Shown here piece after piece: positions 1 through 11,820 of a stretch of 64,000 nucleotides of DNA; the first letter of the stretch is position 1, and each line of letters opens with the position of its first letter. Position numbers and translations under genes: made by a program. The stretch is from Typhlomys cinereus (taxonomy: Eukaryota; Chordata; Mammalia; Rodentia; Platacanthomyidae), in contig JALPQD010000247.1 of NCBI GenBank assembly GCA_023101885.1, forward strand, positions 3,008,230 through 3,072,229. The letters are read 5' to 3'. Below the pieces are notes generated by a model. It saw nothing but the letters and a program-made list of their open reading frames with translations. It was not told the origin of the DNA and made no database searches.

Positions 1-369
1 GTACATTTTTAGAACAAGTTTCTCCTTCTGTTAGCAAATGATCAAGGTGGGTGCCTTCGGGGGTGGTCGCCTGTGTTAAAAGCACATAAAAACTATCGTT
101 TCCTTTATTTTCGGCTAACACTTTGCAGCATAAGCTGAGCGTGCCCAGAGGCATTCTGTCCATCACTTTTTAATCTTTTCCATGTGTTCTGAGATTTGGA
201 GCTAAACATGCTTCCAAAATATGCCTACTTACTTTTCTTTTCAAAGTGTGACCTTAAACTGAACATGCTCAGGGATCCAAAATTATGCATGCTCAGGAAA
301 GGGCCCAACCTGGATAAGCACGTAGAGGCCCCTTGAATAAAACCCCCATGTTCCTTTTGGAAAGCATTC
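1..369. other. Non-repetitive flank, nothing recognised
   Basis: I see no gene, splice-flanked exon or repeat family here. Open frames are shorter than 80 codons and have no recognisable content. Confidence 0.4.
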
Positions 370-786
370 CTCTGTGTGGCAGTTATCTTTCTTACTGCTG
401 CTGTGAGACAACACTCACACAAACAGCTTAAAGGGGGAAGATGGAGATTCATTTGGCTTACAGTTCCAGAAGGAGATGTAGCCCAGTGGACAAAGGTATG
501 GCGGATGGCAAAAACTAGAGATGGTTCCCTTCACAGCCATCACCATGAAGGTAGAGAGAACAAGAAGCAAACTTCAAGAACAGGTTACTAGCAGAAATAG
601 GGTGGGACTACCCAACCTCAAGGTCTGCTCTCAGAGACGCGCCTTCCTCCAATAAGGCTCCACCTCCTAAAAGTGCCACAACCTTCCGAAACATTAGCCT
701 CAGCTGAGCCTAAACATTAGCCGCAGCTGAGGATTCAAACACATAAGCCTGTGTAGAACAACTCACGTTCCAACCATGACACTCTG
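370..786 (-). mobile_element. Solo LTR, ERVL-MaLR-like, with 5-bp target duplication
   Basis: The LTR body is 375-781 (407 bp) and reads TG...CA. It is bounded by exact copies of CTCTG at 370-374 and 782-786. Read on the minus strand, its 3' part matches the MaLR copies at 38.5 and 54.6 kb: a polyadenylation-region stretch followed by TTGTCTCACAGC and an ACTGCCACA end. Five-base duplications are typical of ERVL/MaLR integration. No internal region remains, so it is a solo LTR left by LTR-LTR recombination. The match to named subfamilies (MT, ORR1, MLT1) was not tested. Confidence 0.75.
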
Positions 787-974
787 AAAATGACTCTTGG
801 TCTTTCCTTGCCTGTCGTAAGCAATAAATCATTTTTACTCTTTCATGTCTTGACTGTCTGTGCTTATTTTGACCTTATGCTCTCTAAGAGAGGAACTCAG
901 TGCCCTCTAGTTACACTTCCATAGCTCCCCTTAGTGCTCTCATCTGGCAGTACCGCCTAGACAGTATTTTTGGT

Positions 975-1110
975 CTAGAAGCAAAATACGTCTTTGAAAT
1001 CAGAAAGATCTTGGGTTCCAATCCCAGAACAGTTACTTGGGTCCTTGGGTCTATCACTTAAGACAAAAGTCAGTCTTTTTCCATCTGCAAAATAAAGATG
1101 CAGAAGCTTT
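975..1110 (+). repeat. MIR-like SINE fragment
   Basis: The order of segments fits a decayed MIR core: a TTGGGTTCCAATCCCAG-like part, a 'tgggtc...tcactta' part and a 'ccatctgcaaaataaag' part. The degree of decay suits an old mammalian repeat. Confidence 0.5.
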
Positions 1111-1399
1111 TTATCTTAAAGATATGTAGATGATTAAGTTTAATAAAAACAGGTTAAAAAAATAGGTACAATCACTGACTCCAGGCATCCGGCATCAGAA
1201 AAAAACGCCACAAAGGACAGCTATAATCATATCTCCTCCTCCAATTCAATGACTTGCTCAGCCTATTATTCCTGATCTGACCACTAGCTGTTTTTGGTAC
1301 TACTGGCAGCGACTGGTCTACTGTACATAGCTATCCTTAAACCCAAGGGAAAAGGTATGGATCCAGGCTATAAGGGAGCCTGAGATAGCCCTCGAAATA

Positions 1400-1685
1400 C
1401 CCACCTGATTTGAATGCTAGTTGTCCCCTCACACTCACAGGGTCATGTGTTTGCATCCTCAGCTGGTGCTAATAGTCGGGAAGGCTGTGGCGCCTTTAGG
1501 AGGTGGGGCCTCGCTGGGGGAGGGCATGTCTCAGAGGACAGGGTTAGTAGCCACAGCGTTTCCTCTCACTGTTGCTCTCTCTGCTTCCTAACAGCTGTGG
1601 TGATTAAACCAGCCTTCTGCCTTTGCCTACAGTCATGCCTTATGCTATGCAATTTCCAGGATGGCTTTCCTCCTTCCCTGTAGCC
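1400..1685 (+). mobile_element. MaLR-type LTR fragment
   Basis: The 5' half of a MaLR LTR is recognisable (TTTGAATGCTAGTTGTCCCC, then CATGTGTTTGCATCCTCAGC, then TTTAGGAGGTGGGGCC). It is related to the copies at 29.96, 38.47 and 54.60 kb. The 3' end with its polyadenylation region is lost or too diverged to place, so the right boundary is approximate. Confidence 0.6.
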
Positions 1686-2280
1686 AGTTAACAGTCAGTC
1701 CAGGAGCCTGAAACTAGCCAGGGTAGATGTTCTGTAGCAATTTCTTCTGAATGGAAACATTCCCTCCAAGAATAAGGCTCCTTTAGCTGGGAAGTAAAGT
1801 TACCAGGTTCAAGAAACTCCCGAAACTTACAAAAGCCACAGGCCACTCCCAACTTCCTCCAAATGGTAACAATTGCTGAGAAGGAGACCCCAGGGAGCTG
1901 GAGGGATAGGTGGACCCTTCAGGGATGCAATTGCTTTTAAGTCATCCATGCTTCTCCTGTAAGTAACCCTAATAATCTTCCTGGTTCACTAAACTAGCCC
2001 TTAGTGGAAGCCTGTCCTTTCCCTGTCTGGATGCTCTATTTGGTCATGTCTCTGGTCATACAGCCTGGGTCACATGGTATGGAATTTCTCCCTGCCTCCG
2101 AAAACCTGAAAGAGCCATCAACCCCTTTTGTCTTGGGAAGTAAAGGCCCATTATAACTCCCTTCAGGCCCACTATAACTGCCCGTGGCCATGATGCTCTG
2201 TTTTCTAATGTTCTCCTATTTCAGGACCTCATCATGACTGGCTATGGTCATGAGCCCACCCAATCTCTTAGTAAGGATCT
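1686..2280. other. Intergenic stretch, nothing recognised
   Basis: No repeat, gene or RNA was recognised between the MaLR fragment and the LTR element that starts at 2286. Confidence 0.35.
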
Positions 2281-2285
2281 GAAGA

Positions 2286-2507
2286 TGTCTTAGTTAGGCA
2301 CAGGGGTCAACTTGACAGTTGAGGGTTTGAGCTCTGGACACATTTGTGGAGAATTAGTGATTGAGTTAAGCCCAGAGCAAACTTGCAAGAGATTGTCTAG
2401 CTGATGGACTGTGAAATGTAACTGGACTTTTGTAAGAAAATAAACCCCTTGTTCCCTTAAGCCATTTGGTGGTGATTTGTCAGCAACCATGCAGGCTAAC
2501 TGCAGCA
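2286..2507 (+). repeat. 5' LTR, internally deleted
   Basis: This LTR is 222 bp against 401 bp for its partner. The first 120 bases and the last 75 bases match the 3' LTR, but about 180 bases in the middle are missing. The join lies at GCTGATGGACTGTGAAATG. The lost part includes the segment between the 'gctgatgg' motif and the 'aactgtaacc' motif. Confidence 0.75.
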
Positions 2508-3739
2508 GAATTTGGTACTGGAGAAGTGTGGTATTGTCGACAAATCTGACTATGTGGCTTTTATGGATTTTGAACAGTTTTGTTGGAGAAATTTGGAACT
2601 GTTTAAGGACTTTTATGGATGCCAAAATGTTTAAACAAAGTTTAATGGGCCATTTGGATAATGACAGTGCTGAAAGAGTCATGGATTGTTTGGGCCCAGT
2701 TTGTGATAAAGGGAACAGGACTTTGGTAAAGTTGAAATTAAAGATGATGAACTTGTTTGCCTGAGAGAGGAGAGCTGTTTTGGCAGCCTTGAAGTTTTGG
2801 ATGGGAAAGGGCAGGCAGCAAAACATCTGCCACTGTTGGAGTTATGAGCATCATTGAAGGAAAACCTAGTGCTTTGCATTGGGATGGTGGAAGACATGAA
2901 CACCACGATATGCTGATTCTGTGGTTTGAAAACCAGGATTCCTTCAGGAGCCGAAAGCCCAAGCTGAAGCCATTTCTTGCCCTTTGGAAATTTTGGCTGC
3001 TGAGAAAGGGGCTTTTCCAGAGTTGGCATACTAAAGTTGGGACAGCTGTGGCTTGAGTGGACAAAGCCATGATTCAACCTTGCTGTGGAATCTGGCAGCA
3101 TCCCCCACATGGTACAGGTTTTGTATATGATTGAGGGGTTCATGGAGAGCAACAAAAGCTTGGCAGACATAGAGTTCCTGCCAGGAAAGGAGAAGATTAT
3201 AGCTTCAGAGGCAAACTCAGAGTATTATTGGAGATACCATGGAATGTATGCTGAGGATGGCGGTGAGTGGAGATTCAGCCTGGGTCAGAGGGACTCTGCT
3301 TCTATAACTTTGAGCTGCAAATAAGGCTTGGGAATGTCTAGAATCTTTGAGCCACTATGACATGATGAGCAACAGAAGATGGACACTGACATACAAGATG
3401 CGGTTTTTGATTTACTGGCCTTGATTCTAATTTGATATTTTCTTATTGTTTCAAGATACTTCTTTTTAATGTTTTATCTGTGTTAAAGTATTTAACTTGT
3501 TTTGACTTAATAGACTTCTACAGTTAAAAGATCTGGGATATTTAAAGAAAGACTTTCAGTTCCAACATTTTAATAACTGAACTTTTAATGATTGACATTT
3601 TAAATTGGATTATAGGAAACTTTTAATTTTGGACTTTTATAATTATAAATAAGATAACTTTTAACACCTGTGGGGACAAGGTCTGAAGGTTACAGTTTAA
3701 AAGTGTTATATTTTTGTGTCAAGTTGACAAGGGGTGGAA
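2508..3739 (+). repeat. Internal region of the non-autonomous LTR element
   Basis: It starts with the primer-binding-site-like segment and ends with a polypurine stretch. The first 90 bases recur at 22.90 kb after another LTR of this family (both contain TATGTGGCTTTTATG-like text or close to it), which confirms that this is element-internal sequence. It has no convincing coding sequence. Confidence 0.65.
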
Positions 3740-4140
3740 TGTCATAGTTAGACACAGGTGTCAACTTGACAATTGAGGGTTTGAGTTATTTGTGGAGAAT
3801 TAGTGATTGAGTTAAGCCCAGAGAAAACCTGATTTGTCTAATCTCCTGATTGTATAGCTGATGGAGAAGGCCCAGCCCATGCTGGGTAGAACTAGGCCCT
3901 GGAATAAAATACAGAAAGCTGGTTGAGAAAGGCATGCTGGTCTGGCAAGTAAGGATTATCCCTTTCTCAGTCACTCTGTGGAGATGGTGAGGACAGTTCC
4001 CTTTGCCCTCATGTTGGTGTGAGTTCTCTTGCAAAGTTGGACAAGGAACTGTAACCAGTCTATCGTAAGAGAATAAACCCCTTTTTCCCTTAAATCATTT
4101 GATAGTGATTTATCAGCAACCATGCAGGCTAATTGCAACA
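3740..4140 (+). repeat. 3' LTR of the same element
   Basis: This is a 401-bp LTR reading TGTCATAGTT...TTGCAACA with an AATAAA signal near 4071. It is the best full-length reference for this family, together with the solo copy at 44026-44430. Confidence 0.8.
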
Positions 4141-4925
4141 GAAATGTCACTTCACATCAGGTCCTTTTTACAAACCTGCCTTTCTTTGATCATTTATAAT
4201 GATAATCGCTTTCTTCAGAGAAACTTCCCAAGTCCTGCTTAGGGTGTAGAGATGTAAGTCTCTGTGGCAAGTTCAAGGTGCTTGGAAAACTACTCTTCCA
4301 CTTTTTTACAAAGTGGATCACACATGGAGATCACTATACAGACCTCATCAATATCAGCTGAGAAACAGAAATACTACCATCTCTCCAGAAATATTATGAA
4401 CACCTCTGCATCGAATATTCAGCATCAAAAATCAAATAGCACATGCAGCATCCAAACTCCATGGAAATCAACATTCCATGCTCTGATTGATAAGCCACGC
4501 CACTGATCCATTCCTCAGACACTCACAGAAATCATACTCTTCCAGGACTCTACCATGTGCTAAGCACCTCCTGAGTGCTTCTAAATGGGGCTCAGCAAAG
4601 CTTTTTCTGGAGAGAGTGTCAGATACCAACTATTTTAGGTTTGGGGGGCCATATGTTCTCTACTACAATTGTTCAGCTATGTTGTTGCAGTGTTAAAGCT
4701 GCCACAGAAAACATGCAAACAAACGATTCTATTTGTGAAAATAGGTGGTAGTTAAAAAGTGACTACAGGAAGTTGAAAAATAAAGGTTAATATCCAGAAG
4801 CCAATCACATTCATATATAGCAGCCAATGGACAAATAGGAATTGAAAATAAACACACAACACCATTTACATAAACATCTGAAAATGGCATACCAAATCCA
4901 AAAATGTGCACAAAATTTGTATGAG
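4141..4925. other. Intergenic stretch, nothing recognised
   Basis: No clear repeat was recognised. Short frames near 4264-4700 have no recognisable protein character. Confidence 0.35.
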
Positions 4926-4929
4926 GAAA

Positions 4930-5618
4930 ACTAAACAACTCTTAATGAAAGACCTTAGACAAAAATTGAGTTGAACAGAGATGTTCTATGTTCATGGATA
5001 GCAAGTCAATATTATTCAGATATGGGTCATTCTTATCTTGATCTATCATTTCTGTGCAATCCCAATGAAAACCAAGCATACTTTCATGTTTTTTTCAAAA
5101 TTTACATGAGTGATGGGGAAAAAGACTCAAAAGAGCCAATATGTCAACAATATTATAATAAAAGAGAAATAAAGTAGAAGACAGACATTAACCAACTGTA
5201 AAACTTATTATAAAGCTATAGTAATCAACACAGTACAGAGTAGAGAGCCACAAAACAGGCTCATATACGCAAATACAGTCAGCAATCTGAACAGAGAAAC
5301 AAAGAGAGAAAGTACAATTCTTTCAACAAATGGTTCCAAAACAAAAGGCATCCTTACATAAAGACCAAGAGGCAAGGAAAGAAGAAGAAAAGTGAAGGGG
5401 ATAGAAGGGAGAAGAAAGGGGCTGGAGAGGTGGCTCAGGGGTTAAGCCTCTGCCTTGCAGGCGGAAGGTCCTGAGTTCGGATCCTAGACCCCATGCCAGG
5501 CAGAAACAGGGACGGTCTGTGTTTCTGGTCCTGGTAGGGCGGAGCCTGTGAATCCCAGGGCAGAGTAAACAAGGAGGAGGTGGAAGCATCCATGGTGGTT
5601 CCCGAATTTGTCCATGGT

Positions 5619-5659
<41 letters not shown>

Positions 5660-6790
5660 CACACACACACACGCATACACATACAATTGAATAAATAAAA
5701 AAAATGTTAAAAAAAAAGAAGGGAGAAGAAGATATCTAGACCAAGATACTACATTCTTTGCAGACACTAACTCAAAATTGATGACAAAGCTAGTTGTTAA
5801 ACATGAAACAAAAAAGACTTGTAGATAACAGGACAGAATCTATATGAGTTTAGGTTTGATAATAAGTTTTAAAATAGAACACCAAAAAAAAGATTTGATA
5901 AGACTACTTCATTAAAAATTTCTTCTCTGCAAAAGAATTCAATAGAATGAAATGATGAGTGGGAAAAATATTTGTAAAAGCCATATCTAATAATGGACTG
6001 TTTTCAAAGTATACAAAGTGCTCTTAAAATTCAACTATGAGGATTAACTTAGCTCAATCAAAAGAAATTAGGCTAAAACCCTGAGCAGGTGTCATATCAA
6101 GTAATCCCTACAGACGTCAAATAAGCAAATGAAAAGTTCCTCTACATCAAAGATCACTAAATTTGTCAAAATGTGGGTTAAACACCAGTGAAATACACCA
6201 CTCGTGTACTGGAATGACTGATTTCCAAACAGCATAAGGGGTTCATGTGCAAAATACAGACATTTTTTAAACAGTTTGGTGTTTCATAATAAAACTGAAC
6301 AAACCGTTACCATACCCTCTGTCAGTTTTCCTCCTTGCTATTTTCTAAAAGCTGAAAGTTTACCATCCACACTAAAACCAGCACGCAGATGTTTGCAGCA
6401 ACTTTTTTTTAATTGCCAAAACTTGGAAGCAATCAAGATGTCTTTCAGCAAGTGAATGCATAAGCGGCGATAGTTACATCCAGACAATGGAATATTATTC
6501 ATTATATAAATGAGCCATGAAAAAAATACAGTGAAGGAAATCTTAGATACACATTACTAGGTAAAGGAACTCAGTCTCAAATGAAAGCTATACAATGTGA
6601 TTCTAAGTACATAATATTCTGCAAAGGTGAAACCGTGGAGACAGAAGATGTTCAGTGGTTGCCACAGTACCAGGCTGAGTACAGGTGATGTTTTAGGTAA
6701 ATGAACACTTTGTACCACACTAGAATGATGGATAAATGTCATTGTTCATTTATCCAAATCCATGTACGCTATGAAATTATAAATTAGGGA
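4930..6790 (+). mobile_element. Ancient L1 (L1M-like): ORF2 C-terminal part plus 3' UTR, interrupted
   Basis: Positions 4970-5403 follow the end of L1 ORF2: 'gttctatgttcatggatagc', then 'tataaagctatagtaatcaa', then 'ttcaacaaatggttcc'. After a SINE at 5404-5730 the relic resumes. It reaches the typical 3' segments 'caatggaatattattcatta', 'gagacagaagatgttcagtg' and 'tggttgccacag'. It is riddled with stops and is a dead 5'-truncated copy. The right end near 6790 is approximate. Confidence 0.75.
5404..5730 (+). mobile_element. Young tRNA-headed SINE with 13-bp target duplication
   Basis: The SINE occupies about 5417-5717. Exact 13-bp duplications (GAAGGGAGAAGAA) lie at 5404-5416 and 5718-5730. 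The head carries box A-like TGGCTCAGGGG and box B-like GAGTTCGGATC pol III promoter motifs, as in tRNA-derived SINEs. The body ends in a (CA)n run (5622-5672) and an A-rich tail. It shares the diagnostic body with the copies at 18.5, 37.3 and 48.1 kb. It inserted into the older L1M relic. Confidence 0.85.
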
Positions 6791-6949
6791 CCCTAGGTGA
6801 CCAAGTACATCAACCTATCAGACTGTAACATAGGAGTCTGGTAGGGGATGATGGTGGGGAAGGTTGTAAATGTCCCCAGACATCAATATGTACAAAAAGC
6901 TCCCTGTGTGCTTTTGATTTTATTATGAAGTTGAAGTTGCTTTAAAAAT

Positions 6950-7180
6950 ACTCTTAGTGCAGATGTGGTGATGACCTGCAATTGTGGCCCTGGAAGGCAG
7001 CATGTAGGAAACCCTGGAGGAAAGTAATACGGAGGCAGCACAATCCAGAATGATTCCTGACATCGCTCTTAGGTCTCCACAGGCACACACATTCAACTGT
7101 CCTTCTGTACATACACTCTCACACACATGTACGCGGACCCACATACAAAACACACACATACACACATACACTCAGAGTCC
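6950..7180 (+). repeat. Headless copy of the CA-tailed SINE
   Basis: The tRNA-like head is missing, but the body ('cctggaaggcagcatg', 'aatccagaatgattcctgac', 'ggtctccacaggcacacaca') and a degraded CA tail are present. Decay indicates an older copy. Confidence 0.65.
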
Positions 7181-10100
7181 CTACAGCCTAGGAACTGAGC
7201 ATTTCATCTTCTGGCGACAGCACCTTGCTCATTTAAATACACAATCGACACAACCGCAAGGCACGCAATGCCCCATATGTTAGCATCATTGTCACTTCTT
7301 GCCCGTGAAGTGCCCTGTATGCTGCCACTCGTGGCAAGACCAACTCTGGTCACTTGGATGGGCAGGTGCTTCCTGCTTCTGCTCTGAATGGATGGGGAGC
7401 CAGTTTCTACCTGGGTACAGCACTCACCCACCATGCCACACTTGAAGCTTTCAGCATCTCTGCTAAAACTAGTTTCTCTTCTGCAAACCCCTGTGTCTGC
7501 TCAGCAACCTCTTCAAAACAGTCAAAATTAACTTTAGGCAAACATTGAAGAGAATAAGAAAATTTATCTGGGGGACTTGCCAACACTCACAGCATTGACA
7601 CTGATGAGAAAGGGGCTGAGGAAGAGAGAATTCACTACCGCTTGTCATCACATACAGCACTTTACTTAAGCTGGCATAATTTAGGTAGGCAAGAAAACAG
7701 GACAACTATAGCAAAACACCAAGACTTTCTCCAAAGACCAATCTGTCAGAATGCAGTAAGGACACAGGTAACACATACAGCACACTGTCACATATTTCCC
7801 AAGAGATGTGCTTCGTTGCAGGTTGATGAATGACAATCCAAACAAACATTGCTCCAAGTATATCAGCTTTCTTTAAAACTGCATAGATGCATCTCCAATG
7901 CCCCATACATCTATACTCAGAAAAGACTGAGAGAATGGCCAAGAGATTTCAAGACTCCCACGAATTTTTGCTTTGTTTTACTGTATTCTCTCTGTCCTTC
8001 TCAAGTGTCTATGTCTTGTTCTCTGACGGGCACTCTGTTGAGCCCAAACATTCATATCCACTATCCAATACCATTGAGGCTTTAGTTTCTGATGCCACAG
8101 CATATCATATATCCTTCATCAAGATCTGAAGTTCTACTGCTGATAGGAGTGGCCCTCACTTAGTGAATTTAATATATTGGTATCTGTTTCAAGCATGTGA
8201 GGAGCAAGCCAAAAAACCAGTCCCTGAATAATAGCGTGTGCCAAATCTGAACACAGCACTACCAAGCCATGTTCAGCAAAGCAGCATGTCCATTCCACAG
8301 GCTTGGAGCCAGAGGGCTGCAAGAGGTATAGAGCAGTGCCCAAATTCAGGTCTCTGAGATGCCAGCACATCCAAGGATAGGTCCAAATCAAGTCCCTTAT
8401 GGGTGGGAGTGTAGGCAAAAAGCCATCTGACTACATCACCCTGACTACCCCACAGCCTTCTGATATCTAAATTGGATATGAATTCTTGTCCAAATATGAA
8501 GAGTATTGTGTAGGTTTACAGGCAGACTTTCATGGCATCTTGTGGGGGGAAATTATGGGACATGAAAATATCTAAGGACTCTTTCAACACAGAGCATACC
8601 ACGGCCCTATCCTACCCTGCTTCCAGAATCCTCAGGGCATTGTTCATGCAGGCCTCTATATCAGGGAGGGGATGTCTCTGCACCATACAGCTAAAGCAGG
8701 ACATGCTGTGTCCTTGCACACATACCAAATTTCCATACCTTGGTCCTGTGTTCCCTATAAGAGGAGATTCTTTCTCCTCTGCTCTCTGCCAGGCTCTTTG
8801 CAACCTGGAGATACTTAGGATTTTTCTATTTCACAAAAAGGGCACAATACAAGACAAGCTGGCAGATAAAAATCCCCCGTGGTCAGAAACAAGGTCACAG
8901 AGAAGTCAGGGAGAGAAAATGATGCTTGCTGGAAACTATGTATCCGTAAGGAGTTAGGCGACATTTGTTCCTATGACTGCTAGCGCAGTGACCCCTGGGA
9001 CCAGAGCAGCCTCCTGGCCTACTCATATGTATTTTTAATGAAAAACTGCAAATTAGATTAGCTTAATTTGACCACATCTGCCTTTTTAAACAAAGGAAAT
9101 TACCATTTTAATAGGAAGACCAGCTATTTGTCTAAGGGAAAAAAGATTCTTGTGAGGTCTGCTTTGCCTACTCCATTTCCATTTTGAACAAGAGGCAAAG
9201 GGACAATGAGGGCAGCAGACAGGTAGTCAGGCTTGAAAAGCACTCAGTGGCCGTCCTGGTGAGTATCATGAAGGGGCAGAGGGATCACCACCTCTACAGA
9301 TGCTCACAGCTTCTGCAAGCAACAGGGCTTCTCGCACGTAACGCTACTTTCATTTTTGCCAGAAGGTCTGCACTGAGCCCGTAGCGTATGCTGCTGGGCT
9401 TGGTGTTGGGTGATGATTAGCAGTGATCATTGCACCTTCCAAGGAAGAAATAGAGGACAGAAGCCAGATCTCAATGCACGAAAGGGAGGCTGGGAGGTAG
9501 GGAGGAGCCAACAAGTAGGGGACGTAAGACAAGCCTTCCAGGCCCTGGGAATAGAGCTAAGGATGGGATGAGGAGGTAGGAGGCCAGATGAGGCTGAAGC
9601 ACCATCAGAACCAGCATTGATACCAACCGGTATAAGTACGGAAGGAGAGCAGACTATCCTTTGGGAGTGGTGGTGTTCCAAGAAGATCCTCTGGCTCCCA
9701 TATGTATGTGGAGTGCAGCAAACAACAGTACGTTTGTGCATCTAAACAAAGAGTAAATCTTTCTCCACTTTAACAGAACTCCCAGTCATTCGGGGTTTTT
9801 TGGGGAGCTTTGATGCCTCTCTCCCTTCCTCCCCATGTGACTTACAAACACAACACAGGCCGCGTCTTGAGAAAATGCCTGAGTGTTGTGTCTTGGCCAT
9901 CAACATGCGAGTACATCCACACTGGCTGCTGGGAAACGACCCACATAATACCCCAGAAGAGGCCCTCCCAGCTCAGATGACACAGGGCAGATGCTGGGAC
10001 ACATTGGGAGACCATCAATGGGCAACCCCAGCTAACTGTAGACATAGAGTCCCTGTGGTAGGCCAGCAGGGTTCAGCACAGATAACTGATAAACACAGTC

Positions 10101-10310
10101 AAGGATATGGAGGAAAGTTCACGGCATATTACCCAGGGAATGTAATAGCAAAGCAGGCACACAAAGCCCAGACCAGCTGCATGTGTGTACTTGCATGCAC
10201 AGTAGGTGACACGGCTGTAATTACAGACTATAATCATTGTTCGACCAGTGCCTGTCTCCCCACCTGCAGGATAATGTCCTTGAACAACATCTCCAGACTG
10301 AGTCCCTAAG
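7181..10310. other. About 3.1 kb without recognised genes or repeats
   Basis: Several frames of 60-170 codons occur on both strands (for example 8532-8957 and 9800-10309). None shows a recognisable domain, codon bias or a convincing splice-site setting. The sequence is probably a mixture of single-copy DNA and repeat relics too old to recognise by eye. Confidence 0.4.
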
Positions 10311-10334
10311 TCAAGACTAAACAGTGAACATTCT

Positions 10335-10481
10335 GAAAATATATTTTACTTATTTGAGAAGGAAGGAGAAGGAAAGAGAAGGGAAGGAAAGTTTGGAGGG
10401 AAAGAAAGAGGGAGAGAAAGGAGAGAAGCAAAGAGAGAGAGGAAGAAAGAGGGAAACAGAGATACAGAAATAGAAGAAGAA

Positions 10482-10531
<50 letters not shown>

Positions 10532-11025
10532 AAAGAAGAAAGAAAGGAAGGAAGGAAGGAGGAAGAAAGAAGAAAGAAAGAAAAAGAAAGAGAGAGAGAG
10601 GGAGAGAGAGAGGGAAAGAGAGAAAGAGGGAAAGAGAGAGAGGGGAGGATACAAGATGATGGAGGGAAGGAAGGAAGGAAGGAAGGAAGGAAAGAAGGAA
10701 GGAAAAAGGAAGAAAGGAAAAGGAGAAAGGGAGGAAGGGAGGAAGGAAGGAAGGAAAGAAGGAAGGAAGGAACGAAGGAAGGAAGGAAGGAAGGAGGAAG
10801 GAAGGAAGGAAGGAGGAAGAAGGAGGAAGAAGGAGGGAGGGAGGAGAAGAGGGAGAGGAGGATGGAGGGAGGAGGGATGGAGGAGGAGGGATGGGGGAGA
10901 TGCATGCTGTAGCACACAGGTAGATGTCAGAGTACAATTTTCAGAAGTCAGGTCGTCCTTCCATGGGGATTTCTGGAAATCAAATTCAGATTGCCAACAC
11001 GCACCTGACTCCCTCCCCCAAAATT
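10335..11025 (-). mobile_element. B3-like SINE (minus) with expanded polypyrimidine tail
   Basis: Read on the minus strand, 10905-11010 matches the B3 segment 'gacctgacttctgaaaattg ... ctctgacatctacctgtgtg ... catgcat'. The 3' end then runs into the huge simple-repeat tract (plus-strand purines), which ends in 'caaataagtaaaatat'. The most economical reading is a SINE whose tail expanded. Confidence 0.55.
10357..10870. repeat. Long polypurine (GGAA/GAAA/GAGG) microsatellite tract
   Basis: More than 500 bases are almost pure purine on the plus strand, with (GAAA)n, (GGAA)n, (GA)n and (GGA)n blocks. The three overlapping long open frames of Ser/Leu/Phe or Lys/Glu/Arg/Gly here are products of the repeat and are not genes. 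Confidence 0.95.
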
Positions 11026-11700
11026 ACCTTTCAGGCTGAAATTACACATTATAAATAAATACTATTGAATGAATAAAAAAGAAATTTCCATACTTGTGAG
11101 TGTATCCAAAAATCTGTAAGTTGTATACTAAATGATCAAAAATGCATCTCACCCAGATGTTTAAATTATAAATGGCATATACTTAAAATTTGCTTTTTGA
11201 TAAGTACTATTTTCTACTTTTTCTACAACTAAGACAGATTATTTACATAATAAAGTAAAAACTTAGACTAAACCTGTCAAGGTGAAGAGCCTGGAATCAG
11301 GGAAGGGATTACTCCATCATACAAGCCCCAGGCAAGGTCTTGCTTCTCTAAACACTCAGCATGTGCTATCATTCACTTTTAAATCCTTATTTTTTTTATT
11401 GGCAAAGACCTTGTCTCAGCAATGCTCTTAATTAATATCAGGAGTTTCATCCTTTAACCTCTCTATACACTCCACTGTCCTACAACAGTCAATTTTTTAA
11501 AAAAAATCATATATAAGCATATCTAGTTCTCATAATATGCTAAGGCAGAAAGTTCTACAGTCAGTGAGTGACCTTATTGTATATTTAAAACAACTGAGTC
11601 AATATGAATTGTTTAAGGTCCTAAAGGACAGAATTATAATAACACAAAGTTAATATCAGACCCCAAATTTCATAGTACTTATTGCCTTCTTCAAATCTGA
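11026..11700. other. AT-rich intergenic stretch
   Basis: Nothing was recognised apart from short A/T runs. Confidence 0.4.
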
Positions 11701-11704
11701 CGCT

Positions 11705-11820
11705 AGCGATCAGGGACGGGCTCTCCAAAGGCAGACATGTGTCTCATTAACCTTTATATCTCTGATCAAAGGTGACTTACATACAATGGTGTTCAATAAA
11801 AGTTCATTGAGCTGGACCAG
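11705..11820 (+). repeat. L2/MIR-type 3' end relic
   Basis: The pattern 'catgtgtctcattaaccttt', 'tacaatggtgttcaataaaa', 'gttcattgagctgg' resembles the end of an L2/MIR unit ('...gtgctcaataaatgtttgttgaatg'). Confidence 0.4.

Larger units (their letters stand above)
2286..4140 (+). mobile_element. Near-complete non-autonomous LTR retrotransposon (ERVL/MaLR type)
   Basis: A 5' LTR (2286-2507) and a 3' LTR (3740-4140) flank a 1.23 kb internal region. Just after the 5' LTR comes TTTGGTACTGG, which resembles the tRNA-Leu-type primer-binding site of ERVL/MaLR elements. Directly before the 3' LTR is a short purine tract (GGGGTGGAA). The internal region has only frames of up to about 100 codons and no gag, protease or reverse transcriptase motif, as expected for a MaLR-like element. 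The flanking 5-mers (GAAGA and GAAAT) agree in only three positions, so a target duplication is eroded or absent. Confidence 0.75.

Noticed and set aside
2290..3170. Minus-strand frames of 110-178 codons
   Set aside because: They run antisense through the LTR element and have no retroviral or cellular domain.
9800..10309. 169-codon frame on the plus strand
   Set aside because: It has scattered Cys/His but no ordered zinc-finger spacing or other domain, and no supporting gene structure.
10306..10937. Three overlapping minus-strand frames of 189-203 codons
   Set aside because: They are translations of a polypurine/polypyrimidine microsatellite (Ser/Leu/Phe/Pro only).
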